NCBI GenBank assembly: GCA_020284085.1 | Contig: JACEVL010000832.1 | Span: forward strand, 342,501-406,500 | DNA from: Aporrectodea caliginosa | Taxonomy: Eukaryota > Annelida > Clitellata > Crassiclitellata > Lumbricidae | Direction: 5' to 3' | DNA: 64,000 bases | In this document: piece after piece, positions 23,191 through 36,800 of the stretch | How the letters are laid out: each line of letters begins with the position of its first letter | Position numbering within the stretch: position 1 is the stretch's first letter | Position numbers and translations under genes: made by a program | Notes under the pieces: generated by a model | Database searches by the model: none | Told to the model about the DNA's origin: nothing | Seen by the model: only the letters and a program-made list of their open reading frames with translations

Positions 23191-23356
23191 CTGTTAGACT
23201 GCACTTGGGCTGCTATTGATTGCTTCGCATAAAATTCCTTTTCTGATTATAATCGTATAATTGTATATTATGTAGAAAAATAGATGATCCAAAGCACGTG
23301 TTCGGCGCAAGACTATTGCATGTCTATACCGAGAATAATGTTATCGCGTCCGATTC

Positions 23357-23792
23357 TGACGTCTTAATGCTTTCCAGTGTGGCTGCTACGCAAATATGTT
23401 TGCGCTCAAACGTCACGCCCTTCAATTTTCGATCAGAATCAGTTAAACCAGATAAATCTTTTTATTATATGGTCTGTTTGTTCCGAATAGGACGCAAGGA
23501 AGAAGGAAATTCCTGAGACAAAACAGATGCTTCAGTAAGAGGAGAGAGAGGAGGTGTAGGAGAATGATATAGTGGTAGTAGAGAATGTGATTTACAGATA
23601 TCTAAACCGCTATCAGGGATGTGCCCGTTCATTCTGAAGTGCATGTAACTATGAGCCCTAACGTGTTTAAAAACCTGGAGACCTTTCGGTTTGAAGATTT
23701 GCAGATGCCAAAGACAGCCAGATTGACAACCAACACCGAGCTGTGGGCCGATCGCTTCTCAGAACTGCACACTTGGCTACGCGTGAGCATAT
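23357..23792 (+). promoter_or_regulatory. Promoter and non-coding exon 1 of peptide gene 3
   Basis: CRE-like TGACGTC at 23357-23363. The TATA position carries a weaker TTTAAAA (about 23,665-23,671). The leader exon ends at 23,792 with donor gtaagt. The upstream ATG at 23,705 opens a frame that, after splicing, runs past the signal-peptide ATG in another frame and stops inside exon 2, unlike genes 2 and 4. Confidence 0.55.
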
Positions 23793-24129
23793 GTAAGTAT
23801 ATGGTAGGCCTACGTGTATGTGTTTATGCCAAACAGGAGTTTCAACACTGTCCATGGAACATGTTGACAGAAAAGGTCATCCAACAAAATCGGAACAGCA
23901 TTAGTCGTGACAACAGCTCCGTATAAGAAAAGCTTGCCGAATACTTTGGTCACAAGACGTAATCTGATTATAGAAGCTAGTAAAGAAACTCGCAAATCCC
24001 TTTTTAACAACATCTTGATGACTAAAAAGTCTAATGTAATCGATAGTGCGACCAAATCAAAATATCATGGAAAAACAAGAAACAATGAACAGCGAAAGAG
24101 GCGAGAGGCATCTGACTCCAAGAATCTTG

Positions 24130-24545
24130 TACATATTTCAGGCTATATTCGGGATATCCTTCACTGGCTCCCTATCCAACAGTGGGTAACCTTCAAAATC
24201 CTTTCCCTCATGCGTAACTGCCTTGTTGGGGTTGCCCCATCTTACCTGAGGTCTTTTTGCACCTTTGTCTCCTCCTTACCTGCGAGGGCCTCTTTGCGAT
24301 CTTCGACCCGTGGCCTTATGGTTGTCCCTCGCATGCGCTCTGCTACGGCCCACTCTAGGTGCTTTGCCCGTGTTGGCCCATCAGCTTGGAACTCTCTTCC
24401 CCAGTCTCTTCGCTTTGAGTTACTAGTCCTCTCTCCTTCCCAGTTCCGTATACGTCTTAAGCCTTTTCTGTTTCCTGATGCAGGCACTGACGCAGGTCGA
24501 GAGCGCTGCTGATTTTTGAGCGGCGCTATGTATATGTTCGATTAC
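24130..24545 (+). repeat. CR1-like LINE C-terminal fragment in intron 1 of gene 3
   Basis: Frame with LHWLPIQQWVTFKILSL, VAPSYLRSFC, and WNSLPQSLRFE, ending at a stop near 24,512 with an (ATTACA)n tail. The same family is on the minus strand at 33,150. Confidence 0.85.
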
Positions 24546-25359
24546 AATTACAATTACAATAACGCAGATGCAAATTAGTGTCTTTACTGTAGTAAAACGT
24601 ACTTTGAAGAAGGCTGGGTCAGATGTATGATCTGCTTCAAGTGGGCACACAACGGGTGTGCTGGTGTGAACAAACATATTATTGAGTTTGTGTGTAACCT
24701 CTGAGAGTAACAGCTTGGAGCAAGTTTTGTGAAATAAGAGAAGTTTTACCTCATAACGGAATAGCTTCAGTGTTGTTTTCACTGTAAGGTTTACTATATG
24801 TTGCTGTCATTAAATGCATTTAATTTTACAGAGTTCATTGCGATAACTTCAAAGTTACACTTTGTCAATCTATTAAATTTTGTTTTATTCTGGTCCATAT
24901 TCTCTTTTGGAAGTTACACATCATGGGGCAAAATGGAAAAAGTATATTATATTGTATCCTTTATGATGGGGCATAGCACGATTTTTAAATAATTATGGTA
25001 GGATAGCATTATCTCCAGTCTGGGTGATGCTTAAGTTGGATTAATCTAGTCTATGCTGTGGCCTACCTTATGTCTGCTGGCATATTCCAAGTGCATGAAG
25101 GCCTAAGTTATTATTAACTACGCGACGCAAGCTTCAAAGTGTCTTAAGTGTTCCATTATGTCCTGGTCTCCTCTAGGCCTTTTCATTTACAGTATTGACA
25201 CATTCATATAAAAAAGCACTTAAACTTGCTTGGTGCAGTCAATTAGTCATAAATGGCCTTCACAAAATAGATTAAACTAAGACTTTTCTGTTTTCACTAA
25301 ACCGCTGAATGCTGATATCTGTAGTACAGGTACAATGTCTGTACTGTTTCAGCCAGAGC

Positions 25360-27529
25360 ATGGGTTTATCGTGGAATCTGTTCGCTGGTCGTCTGCTGAT
25401 CATTCTTCTTGTCGTCACTTTGACTGTTTCTGGAGCACCGAATCACCTTCAGGTCGTACATAATCATCGTTAGATAGCGCGATTTTATTTGAGATTTTAC
25501 TTAATTAATTACAACGTTATTTTGACGAAACCGCGTACTGTGGATCAGTCTATTCTTTTGGAGCATCTTGAGAAATCTTTTCGAATTACCAATATTGTCC
25601 TTCCTTGGCTTCAGTCTGAAATCTGGGACCGGTTCCATTCAGTTGTCTTTGGGTCCACACTCTCCGCCTGGTCCTCTATTGCCTTTAGCCTTCCTCAAAG
25701 TTCTTTACTGACCCCTCTCCTATACATACTGTCGGCCTGGATCGGATTCTGCTGCCTATGGCTATTGCTGCCCAGTGTCCATCAGTTTGCAGACGACACC
25801 CGTGGCCTTTGCTCACGGCCCGGCATCGAGGAAAGGGTGCCTTCAGGTTTGTCCATTACAGCTTCCTCTATGCGGGATACTATGCACTGGCTCCCCATCC
25901 AGAAGCGTATTCAGTTTAAGATCCTGACCTCAGACCTGCTCTATGCGCAATTGTCTTTTTGGCTCTGCTCCATCATACCTTATGGTCGATTGCCCATGCA
26001 TGGACTTCTGACTGTACCTCGCATATTATGCTGCTACAATTCAATCCAGAAGCTTTGGCAGTGATTTCTTTGGTTCCCGCTTGGAGCGCCACTGGTGACA
26101 GTGGTGAGTTTTTTCTTTAAGTGGTGCTTTATAAATGTTAGATTACAATACATTTACAAATACAATTACAGCTCAAGCTCATGCATTTTCCAATCTCGAC
26201 CATACGACAGAAATTTAATAGCGCTGATCAATTGTGCGTGAAGGACTTAATTTGTTCAGGGTCCTTACACAGTGATCGCCTGAATGGAGGTTCGAACCCG
26301 TACACTCTGAGGTACAGGCCGATCGCTCAACCCCTCCACCCTGATCTCCCTGACGCCGCTCTGGTGAGACACTGAAAGTTTCACGTCATTAATTATACAA
26401 CTATTAATTGACCCTATTGTACAGTCGCATTGAAGTGAAACAACATTCCGCTTTTGCATTGCCTTTTGGGACGTCAGAAATTAATTATTTCTTCCGAGAT
26501 ATCTGCTACACTTGCACCACCTAGCAAACTCAGATGTAATGAGTACATTGACTGCATGAACTGTCAATGGGAAGATCAGACGGCTAGGGTTGACCACATG
26601 TGGCCCTTTTATGTAGAGGCTCAGAAAATGAAGTAACTGGCATTTCAAACCCATGGCTGCCTCTCCGGGTTAGTAGCTATTGAAGTCACATCGAAAATGC
26701 ATTACATAGCTATTGTGGATTGCCAGAAAATGCATTGTGGGATTGCAATGTTTTCGTCTCTTAGAATGATCGTTCGTCGGCGGAACTTGAGACAGCCATT
26801 AGACCGGCGGAAGAGGAAGTGCTTCTCACTGAACTGTCGTCAGGTGGCGGGGCAAAAGGAAACATTCGCAAACGTAAGTTTCGTGAAGTCCTTCACGTCT
26901 TCCATCATGCTGCATACATATTTTTATGCTCTGGACATTTAGGACACTTTCTAAAACAGCAATCTTTCAACGTCTTTAGCATGTTCCGATAATGCACTAT
27001 GAAAAATAATAAAATACATACAATTGACGAAATGCAGCATACGCGAATGTGGGCCTGTGCATGGATAGGCCTATGCATGTATACATTTAGCCTATAGATA
27101 GGCTACTGTGAACCTAATTTACCTGCAGCGTTGGTAAGGTTTGGACGCTTGCTTGTAATGGAATTTTCCGTTACTTGACGTCAATTAGACATCACATAGG
27201 CTTGTGATTGGCTGTCGCCTGCCCTACATACTGATGGGTTGACGTCGACATTGATTCTTGTAGGCTCGTTCTGTCAAGCGGACGATCGCGCACAGAACCG
27301 TCGAGCGTATGTTGCTGTGATGAGTCAGTGCAGTTTTATAAAAACTTGACAGAAAATTTTGAAAACCCCATGATTTACCGACGGATCTATGATTTGACGC
27401 TGAATTGGTTACATATATTTATATTGGCCTATATGTTTATACACAGCCTGCAAATACATAAATACATCTCTTTTTGCAGGTAGCTGTTGGGATGTCACAG
27501 ACGTTTGTTGCAAGTGGGGCATCTGTTAA
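25360..27529 (+). CDS. Cysteine-rich secreted peptide gene 3
   Basis: Exon 1 ends at 23,792. Exon 2 is 25353..25452 (ATG 25360), exon 3 is 26765..26873, exon 4 is 27480..27529 (TAA 27527). The spliced frame is 83 residues with phases 0 and 1. The signal peptide (residues 1-25) differs from gene 2 by a Cys to Ser change before its likely cleavage site. Residues 32-68 are an acidic propeptide ([12 protein letters not shown] block) ending GNIRKR, with the last Arg split by intron 3. Cleavage there would leave a 15-residue peptide with C-x6-CC-x4-C, starting Ser-Cys-Trp-Asp, the last Cys being C-terminal and not amidated. AATAAA is at 27764-27769. It is a close partner of gene 5. No family is known to me. 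The C-CC-C order is also used by some cone-snail peptides, but order alone does not show homology. Confidence 0.75.
25470..26150 (+). repeat. CR1-like LINE relic in intron 2 of gene 3
   Basis: Reverse-transcriptase relic with VDQSILLEHLEKSF, catalytic-site remnant FADDTRGLCS, then MHWLPIQKRIQFKILT, and an (ATTACA)n tail. Longest of the shared intron 2 LINE copies after gene 4. Confidence 0.8.
26215..26385 (-). mobile_element. tRNA-derived SINE, family C
   Basis: On the minus strand the head contains ggttgagcgatcggcctg and a perfect B-box-like gggttcgaacc. Partial copies lie at 12,130 and 36,075-36,150. Confidence 0.7.
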
Positions 27530-28039
27530 CAAGCGCCGTGTATTATCCAATCTGCTCATTTCGGACTTCGGCGATTATACACCTAGGCTACAAAGGCAGT
27601 CGCTAAGTCAAATATTTTGAATCAGAGTAATTAGAAATTAATATGGGGTCATCATGCCAAACCAATCTCACTCACTTTCCATCCTCTATAGCCTACAGCG
27701 TTAACATTATATTCGGATTGACCAATAATAGCTACGTGAATATCAACACATCTTGTAAATTTTAATAAAACCATTATGCATTATTTGGCACAGTGCATAA
27801 AATCGCAATATGTTGGCCTAAATAAATATATTGTCATTCAAGGATACTACTTGTGTCTTCTGTGTAAATAGTGAGGTGGATAAGGTCCAAAAAGTCTGTG
27901 AATTATTGAACTAGTGGATTGAAGCATGGAACGTGGCATTGAATACTGAGAACAACATATTGAACCCACATTTTGTGGGATGCAGATCTAACGATTTGTA
28001 TGTAGCCATCATTCTGTAAGATGAAGTCACAGCCCACAA

Positions 28040-29319
28040 TTAGATATAATTAATTTCAGGCATGAATCATAAGCGAAAAAGAAAGTTAGGAGACACACTC
28101 AAGACAGAATGCAGAATCCACCTGTAAACGAAGGCAGCAATTGATATGGCGCCATCACATTTAAAATTAGGTCAATTCACTCAACTTCAAAACATTTCCA
28201 CGGCATACTGATGTTGAGCGCGATACGCATAATTATGTAGGCCTGCTATGCAACTTCGCTAAGAGACACAGAACATACGGTCTTTGGCGAGGCTTCTAAA
28301 GTGATTTAAATATATGGTAGAATATGAATTAATATGGGGTCATCATGCCAAACATGTTAACTAGGTCCAAATTGGATTTCAGCACCATCTGTACAGCAGC
28401 ACTGTACGTTTGATATTGCACAAGTTCTAACACAATGACTTAAAGCCATCACTTGATGCCTATGGTCCTAATTTACTTAGTACTCTAATACCGTTACACA
28501 AATATAACTAAATGAAGAAATATGCCAGCTTTCTTCCAACCCCAGTGGAACTTACTTTCAAGGATTTGGCTTAGCCCTTTGTTACCATTTTGTGTGTCAT
28601 AAGATTATTGTGTTTGGATTTTAAAATTAACAGTCAATAACCATAATTTTATGTGAGTTTCTATGGGGTCATTCATCGTCATAATAAGGCATGTGGCCGT
28701 TGAAAAAAATTAGGCATCGCATGCGTCATGCTAAGTGCTGACTAGCATGTTGCTATTCCTTCCTCCATGCTCCAAGAGTGACTGCCATAAAGGCGAGAAT
28801 ACAAGCGATGATCGTGGACTTCACCCTTTCTTGGTAAGGGGAGCACCTTCACTTACTGTAGTTCATACACAAGTTAGAAAAGAGGCTGCGAAGGTGCCTG
28901 GTTACATATTTACGCTATCAGTACTAAGGCGATGATTAAAGATATAATTTAAATATTCAATAATAATATTCACATATAAGCAGCAAACAGTTGACTTATA
29001 ATCAATGGATAACTTACAACAATGAAAGTCATATCATTATGACAATTAACAAGTTAATCTCAACTACAGATTACAAGCAAGTTAACTGAGCAGCATAAAA
29101 TAATCGCAAACTGTTAATACAATAAGCAAATTGTAACTCACTTGTTAGTATCCATTTAATCTTCGCCTTTATCCATCGTCACCATCACGATCGTCATCAT
29201 AATCATCGTCACCATTTATCACTATTATAGTTATCACCATCACCACCACCCCAGCAACAACCACAACCAAGACCACCACCACCAAGACCAAGACCACCAC
29301 CACCACCACCACCACCACC

Positions 29320-29392
<73 letters not shown>

Positions 29393-29475
29393 ACAACAAC
29401 AACAACAACAACAACAACATAGTCATAGATATCGTATAAACTTCAAATAAATTTTAGTCATAGTAACAGTTTGAG
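28040..29475. repeat. Duplicated 3' flank of peptide unit 3
   Basis: Homologous to 18,290-19,704. It ends in a long CAC/ATC/AAC compound microsatellite (about 29,225-29,420) and is cut by a LINE 3' tail at about 29,480, before the point where the catalase fragment would lie. A 140-bp stretch at about 28,790-28,930 is extra relative to unit 2. No gene is seen. Confidence 0.7.
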
Positions 29476-29479
29476 CCTA

Positions 29480-30340
29480 AGTAAGTAAGTGAGTAAGTAT
29501 GTTTACAAGTTACAATAATAATAAACGTCTTTCAGACCGAGCCACTGAGCGAGTTTTTTCTAATATGATCTGCTGCCACTTTTAGAAAGTAGGGTCTACG
29601 GTAAAACTAGTCTGTAGACCTTAGAAAAAATCTCAAGATTTACATGCAAAATCCCAAGAATCGAAGTTGACCCCAATAGCCCAAAATCTAGGGAAAACTT
29701 CCTAGGAGTGGTATCACTGTTTACCAAGCTTCGTCTTCAAATCTTTGGTCTATACCTTGTAACTCAGAGCCTTCTAGTACAGATTTATATAGATAGCTCT
29801 AGAAGGCTCTGGTGTAACTTATGACGTCTTTGTGATGTCACTGCTTGATTAATGAAAATTAACGACCACATTCCACGAAGATTTTCGACGTAATTGATCT
29901 TTTAAAGCTAATCCAAGAACTTTTTAGCGCCAATGTCATAATGCTCAAAGCATCACTCGATGGTGGCTACTATGCAAAACGTTGTGGAAGGCAAATTCCA
30001 GGGGAGAGTCAGGTCGACATCCTGGATGGGAGTCCAAGACGACACTGTCATATACAAAAGGATCACATAAAACTAAACTTAAATTAAACTAGTCAGTTAC
30101 CATTTAAATTTAAATAACTAGGCCTGAATCCAATTACATGTAAAGGAGCAGCGTTCTGTCATCTCCTATTGATTTATTAAACGAAAATATAATACAATAC
30201 AATACGGAAACATCCTTCGGATGAAATGAGTCCAGAAAAGGTGAGGTTTCAATTGAGATCTGAAGGTAAGATTTTCTTGATTCATGAAACCATAGCGCAA
30301 TATTATTGCAATACATGCTTTAACGCTATTCCTACTGAAG
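29480..30340. other. Unclassified repeat-like sequence, no gene seen
   Basis: Begins with a (TAAG)n tail of the TTAC-type LINE family. It contains an inverted repeat around 29,767-29,812 (agagccttctag / ctagaaggctct). No coding evidence. Confidence 0.4.
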
Positions 30341-30559
30341 GTTAATGGCGACAGGCATGTTATATATATTACTCCTGCCAGCATTTCCATGCATATTAGA
30401 TGGAGAGCGCATGGACTCAATACTTGCCCAACTTCAGAATATAGGTCCTAAAATTAATGGACTCCATGCGGGCATGCTGGCAGAGACATCGGACTGCATG
30501 TTATCCTACAGCCTGAAACACGAATCCCTTGAACTAAGCGCATATTAGAACCTATAGAC

Positions 30560-30890
30560 CAGTGCTATCCAACCCGCGGCCCGCGAGCTGATTCTAAGTG
30601 GCCCGCCCGAGGTGGCTAAATATTTGCAATTTCTGTAAAAATGAAGTAAAACATAAAGTCACTGGCCTACTTGTATAGCTATTTGTTCGTAACTTGGCTT
30701 ATTATTTGAAAATGTGAACACAAAATCCATATCCCAGGACGCATTCATATGATAACTCTATAATTAATTTTAATACAGTTAATAATTTTTCAATAAATTT
30801 AGTCATTGCTTTTGAGTTGACTGGTGCGGTCCTCAGCTTCAAGAAAATTTCTTCGGTGGCCCGCGGTGTCAAGAAGGCTGGACAGCACTG
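30560..30890. mobile_element. hAT-type MITE 3
   Basis: 331-bp element with ends cagtgctatcca / tggacagcactg and a perfect 8-bp target duplication CTATAGAC (30552-30559, 30891-30898). CCGCGGCCCGCG-like GC-rich subterminal blocks are typical of hAT elements. Confidence 0.92.
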
Positions 30891-31014
30891 CTATAGACGC
30901 TAGGTCGTATGGTGACCTCCCTTCGAGTTTTGAGCCTCAGTTTTTCGAAGAAGGTGTGTACGGGTACGCTCGGGACATAAATAGTTCCCATTATCTCATA
31001 CGTTCAACTATCTT

Positions 31015-31262
31015 CCCAACTGGGAGATGGCTGATATGGTAACATGCTGGCACGAAGGTCAGAAGGACGCGGGTTCGATACCCGCTACCCATATAAGGTT
31101 GACTCAACCTTCCACTCCATAGGGGCAACTGTAAAATGAGCAGTAGGCAGATGGGCGCCTTTCAGGCTGCCATACAGTTAAATTCGACTCCTGTTAAAGC
31201 TTTTACCATCTTTATCATGTAATCTTCTGCGTATACTATCTTGTCAGTTTGAAAATAATAAA
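31015..31262 (+). mobile_element. tRNA-derived SINE, family A, copy 3
   Basis: Same head and body as 7,391 and 23,006 (B-box-like gggttcgatacc), directly upstream of the gene 4 promoter region. Confidence 0.8.
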
Positions 31263-31493
31263 CGAAATATTATTACTATTTTAACTGAAATGCCAACTGA
31301 TGCAGCATGCATAAGAAGGTATTGAAGATATCGGTTGACACTGCACTTGTGATACTGATTGCTTCGCATAAAATTCTTCTTCTGATTATAATCGCGCAAT
31401 TGCTATCTGTAGAAGAAAAGATGATCCAAAGCACGCGTTCGCCGCAAGACTATTGCGTATCTATACTGAGAATAATGTAATCGCATCTCACTC

Positions 31494-31922
31494 TGACGTC
31501 TTGTTGCTTTGAAGTGTGGCTGGCTGGCTGGCTGCTAAACAAATCAGTTTGCCCTCAAACGACAAGCCCCCTTCAATTTTCTATCAGAATCAGTTAGACC
31601 CATACATTTATTAATTTTTTGCCCGATTCTTCCTAATAGTACGCAAAAAAGAAGGAGATTACTGAGACAGAATAGATGCTTTAGGAGGGGGTGTAGGAGA
31701 ATGATATAGTGGAGTAGAGAATGTGATTCAAGGAGATCTAATCGGCAATCAGGAATGTGCCCGTTCACCCCGATGTAACTAAGAGTCCTAACTTATATAA
31801 AAACGTGGCGATCTTTCGGTTTGAAGACTTGCAGATGCCAAAGACAGCCAGATTGACAACCAACACCGAGCTCTGGACCGATTGCTTCTCAGAACTGCAC
31901 ACTTGGCTACGCGTGAGCATAT
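31494..31922 (+). promoter_or_regulatory. Promoter and non-coding exon 1 of peptide gene 4
   Basis: CRE-like TGACGTC at 31494-31500, TATATAAAAA starting at 31,794, leader exon ending at 31,922 with donor gtaagt. The upstream ATG at 31,835 opens a 30-codon frame that ends at a TGA formed in exon 2, four bases before the signal-peptide ATG, as in gene 2. Confidence 0.6.
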
Positions 31923-32530
31923 GTAAGTATCTGGTACGTGTATGTCTTTAAGCCTAACACTATCAGCCGACACCAGTGGTGAGTTGCAGAAACAAAAACA
32001 GCACACTCGGAATGGCGTAAACTGAATAGCTTCAGTGTTGTTTTCACTGTAAGGTTTACTGTAATGTTGTTGTCATTAAATGAACATAATCTTACAAGAG
32101 TTCATTGTAATAAGTTCACAGTTACAGTCTGTCAAGCTATTAGGTTTTCTTCTGGTCCATATTCTCTCTTTTGGAAGTTACACATCATGGAGCATAATGG
32201 AAAAAGTATATTCCATTTTACGTCGTTGGGCTGTAATATGAATAGATTAAATCTGTTATAAAGATTTTATTTTAATTTTGTTGTTGTTTGTTTTTGTTTT
32301 GTTTTTGTTTTTTTTTAAACAGCTTGTATGTAGCCTATATTATTATGTTAATATGGTTTGTTTTTTGTATTGATTGATTCCTTATGTAAACATTTGTAAT
32401 TAAAGTAAGAATCTCATGTCAACATTACATGTATAATAAATAACCATTAAGCTTTATTAACAATTAAAAGTAAGAAATGAAGAAAATCTGGTGAAATTAC
32501 TCTTTTATATTCATGTCTATAGCATAATTA

Positions 32531-32945
32531 TGATAAAGAACTGTGATTTTAAATCTGTGACTATACATGTATTTCTTTAATAATATTTGATTGCAATGCT
32601 TGAAAATTCAAAGTAGAATAGAAATAAATTGTTTATGATATTTTCTGCAAAGCATTGTATAACTTACCTGCAAGTATCATAGATATTAACAGCTGAGTTA
32701 TATTATGATGTCAAACAATGAATATAACATATAACATATGATAAAGAACTGTGATTTTTAATCTGTGACTATGCATGTATTTCTTTAATAATATTTGATT
32801 GCAATGTTTGAAAATTCAAAGTAGAATAGAAATAAATTGTTTATGATATTTCTGCAAAGCATTGTATAGCTTGCCTGCAAGTATCATAGATATTAATAGC
32901 TGAGTTGTATTATGATGTCAAACAATGAATATCAATGACATTGTA
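32531..32945. repeat. Tandem duplication of about 208 bp in intron 1 of gene 4
   Basis: Two near-identical copies, one starting 'gataaagaactgtgatttta' at about 32,531 and the next at about 32,739. Only a few substitutions separate them, so the event is recent. Confidence 0.9.
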
Positions 32946-33149
32946 AAATACTGTTTAGACGCCTTTAAATGGTGTCATTGGAACTCTATTAATTCTTTGT
33001 TTTTTTTTTTTTTTAAATTGTATTGTACATAATTTTGAATTGTCGTCAACGGCCTTTGATGTCATATGATGACGGTAAACTTGTGAATAAAAAAAAAACA
33101 AAAAAATTTTACGTCTTATGATGGGACATAACAGGATTTTTGGACATAA

Positions 33150-33520
33150 TAGTAATTGTAATCGAACATTTATATAGCGCCGCTCAAAAATCAGCAGCGC
33201 TCTCGACCCGCGTCAGTGTCTGCATCAGGGTACAAGAAAGTCTTAAGACGCCTACGGAATTGGAAAGGAGAGAGGACTAGTTACTCAAGGCGAAGAGACT
33301 GGGGAAGAGAGTTCCAAGCTGATGGGCCAACACGGGCAAAGCACCTAGAGTGGGCTGTAGCAGAGCGCATGCGAGGGACAACCATAAGGCCACGGGTCGA
33401 AGATCTCAAAGAGGCCCTCGCAGGTAAGGAGGAGACAAAGGTGCAAAAAGACCTCAGGTAGGATGGGGCCACCCCAACAAGGCAGTTACGCATGAGGGAA
33501 AGGATTTTGAAGTAGGATAG
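33150..33520 (-). repeat. CR1-like LINE C-terminal fragment in intron 1 of gene 4
   Basis: Minus-strand copy of the family at 24,130 (MRNCLVGVAPSYLRSFC, WNSLPQSLRLE), with the tail at low coordinates ((ATTACA)n type). Confidence 0.85.
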
Positions 33521-33877
33521 TATTATCTCCAATCTGGGTGATGCTTAAGTGGATTAATATAGTCTTTGCTGTGGCATACCTTATCTGTGTTGGCATATTA
33601 TTAGTGCAAGAAAGGCCTGAGTCTCTATTAGTTACGAGTATATGACGTAAACTTCACAATGTCTTACGTGTTCCATTATGCCGTGGTCTCCTCTAGGTTG
33701 TTTATTTACGAATAGACACATTCATATAAAATAAACACATAAGCTTGTTTGATGTAGTAAATTAGGCAAAAAAGGCCTCCACAAAATAGACTAAACTAAG
33801 ACTTTTCTGTTTCACTAAACTACATATATAGTTGGCTGAATGTTGATATCTGCAGTCTGTACTGTTTCAGCCTGAGC

Positions 33878-36800
33878 ATGGGTTTATCATGGAATCCGTT
33901 CGCTGGTCGTCTGCTGATCATTCTTCTTGTCGTCACTTTGACTGTCTGTGGAGCACCGAATGACCTTCAGGTTATACATCATCATCGTTAGATAGCGCGA
34001 TTTCATTTAAGATTTTACTTGTTTTTACTTACCACGATATTATGACGGAACACGAACACGGTACTGTGGATGACTCTTCTGTTGGAGAATCTTGAGAAAT
34101 CTTTTTGAATGACCGATGTTGTTTCTTTTTGGCTTCAGTCCTTCCTATCACATCGCTCCCACTCCGTTGTCCCTTGTCTTTTGCTATTCTTTGGCTTCAG
34201 TCATTCCTCTCGTACCCTCCCACTCAGTTGTCTTTTGCTATTCTTTGGCTTCAGTCATTCCTCTCGTACCCTCCCACTCAGTTGTCTTTTGCTCTTCTTT
34301 GGCTTCAGTCGTTGCTCTCGGACTGCTCCCACTCAGTTGTCCTTGGGCCACACTTTCCGCCTGGTCCTCTATTGCTTTCCGCCTTCCTCAAAGTTCTGCC
34401 CTGGCCCCTCTCCTATACATACTGTCGGCCTGGAACGGATTCTCCTGCCTATGGCTGTTGCTGTCCATCAGTTTGCAGACGACACCTATGGCCTTTGCAC
34501 ACGGACAGGCAATGAGGAAAGGGTTTTCTTTGGTTGATTCTTGTTGCAACATCTGCCCTTAATCTCTGGATGTCCTCCAACTGCCTCTGATTAAAATTGA
34601 TTTGGCTACTTGGTCACGCTCAGCTTGCTAAGATCGACACCTTTGTCTTTACGTCAGAGGTTCTGGACATGGACATCTTGAAGTTGTCCTAGATCGGGAG
34701 CTCTCCTTGACTGATTATTTTTAACATTATCTGTCGGTGAACTTTGGTATCGCAATCTTTGCTGTACTTTCACTAGCTAATATGTCAAAACTTTAGTCTG
34801 TTTTACTGGAGGTCTCTCCAGGTTTGGCCATACAGCTTCCTCCATGCGGGATACTATGCACTGGCTCTACATCCAGTTGCGTATTCAGTATAAAATCCTG
34901 ACTTGTTTTATGCACAGTTGTCTTGTTGGCTCTGCTCCATCATACCTTAGGGATTTCTGCATTTCAGTCTTCTTGGTCCCGGGTCGTGGCACCCTTCGGT
35001 CGGCTGCCCATGGACTTCTGACTGTCCCTCGTACGCATACTGCTACACCTCAGTCCAGAAGCCTTGCCTATGTTGGACCCACCAGCTGAAATCGAAAGCT
35101 GCGGCTCGAGTTCTTCAATTTGTCCTTTCCACAGTTTCCCAAACGCCTTAAGTCTAGTATTATTTGACAGTGATTTCATTGGTTCGCGCCGGGAGCGCCA
35201 CTGATAAGTTTTTCTCGAAGCGGTGCTTCATAAATGTCAGATTACAATTACATTTACAAATTCAATTACAGCTCAACCTCATGCATATTCCAATCTCGAC
35301 CTTTACTCTTTATTGATTTTAAAAATGTGCAACCCGCTCTTATTTTACGCACCATCTTCTTTAGGAATGAACTCCTAAAAGACATATACCACTTGGCTGA
35401 TATCTTCACCTGGCAATCGGAGGACTCCGAAAACTTGTCTTCACTTCTGCTGCATTTCACTCAGGAGTCAGGACTAAAACCGAACTTTTCAAGCTATCGT
35501 GTTCTGGTGCCGCTTCGGCATATTGGCCTGCACCATTTCATGACCACCATCGCCAACGATTAACACCGTGTCATCTTCTCGGCATGGCTCCGCTAAAACA
35601 CATAATTATGCCACTTGGCTTATTTCACCTGGCAATCCGCTTTCTTTCACTCCTGCAGCATTTCAGTCGAGACTGAAAACCGAACACTTGACACCGAAAC
35701 TGGTCAAACAACTAGACTCTTACGGATTTTATTTAGTGCCAGTCGACGCAATAATGTAGTAAATAGTATTTGATATGACTTTCCATGTCATATTCTGAAC
35801 ACACATACGACCATACGAAAGATAATTAATAGTTCTGAGCGGGGCGCGGTGGTGTAGGGGTATGTTCGGTGCCTTGCAACCGGAGGGTTGCGGGTTCGAA
35901 TCCACCTCAAGCCGCCGCGTAGGGACCCTGGGCAAGTCCTTCACTCGCAATTGCTCATGCGCTTCGGCGTGAAACTCCGATTCAGTGTCCGCGCTGTAGT
36001 CGGGAGCGCCTCTGAGTAGAAATCTTAAAGGGGCGCTATATAAATATCTTAAATGAATGAATGAATGAATGAATTGAGAGTGAAGAACTTAACTTATTCG
36101 AGGTCCTTACACAGTGACCGCCTGAATGAAGGCTCGAACTGTCAAGGGAAGATCAGACGAGAAAACTAAATCACTAATACTTCACACCCATGGCTGTCTC
36201 TTTGGGGTTGTGGCTATTGAAATCACATGGAGAATGCATTGAAAAGCTATTGAGGATTTCAAGAAAATGCATTGTGGGTTTTTACTGGTTTTCTTCTCTT
36301 AGATTGATCGTTCGTTGGCGGAACTTGAGACAGCCATTAGACCGGCGGAAAAGGAAATGCTTCTCAATGAACTGTCGTCAGGTGGCGGGGCAAAAGGAAA
36401 CATTCGCAAACGTAAGTTTCGTGAATTCCTTCACGTCCTTCATCATGCTGCATATATTATATTTTTTTGCTCTGGACATTTAGGACACTTTCTAAAACAA
36501 CAATCTTTCAACGTCTTTAGCATGTTCCGATAATGCGCTGCGTAAAATAACAAAATGCATACATTTCGTGAGATGCAGCATATGCACATGTATGCATTTA
36601 TAGGCCTACATGTATATAGACTATAGGTGTATAGATAATGTGAACCTAATTTTACCCTGAGACGTCAGCAAGGTTTGGGTGCGCGATTGTATTCGAAATG
36701 TCCGTAACTTAACGCATTGACTTGTGATTGGATGTCGCCTGCCCACGTTCTGAAGGGCTGACGTCGACAGTGACCCTTAGTTATAGGCCTATATACATAT

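Noticed and set aside
29169..29426. Met/Val-run protein on the minus strand
   Set aside because: Translation of CAC/ATC repeats that vary among units.
30345..30548. 67-codon frame with a hydrophobic start (MLYILLLPAFP)
   Set aside because: Not conserved in other units, no splice or promoter context, no known family. Probably chance.
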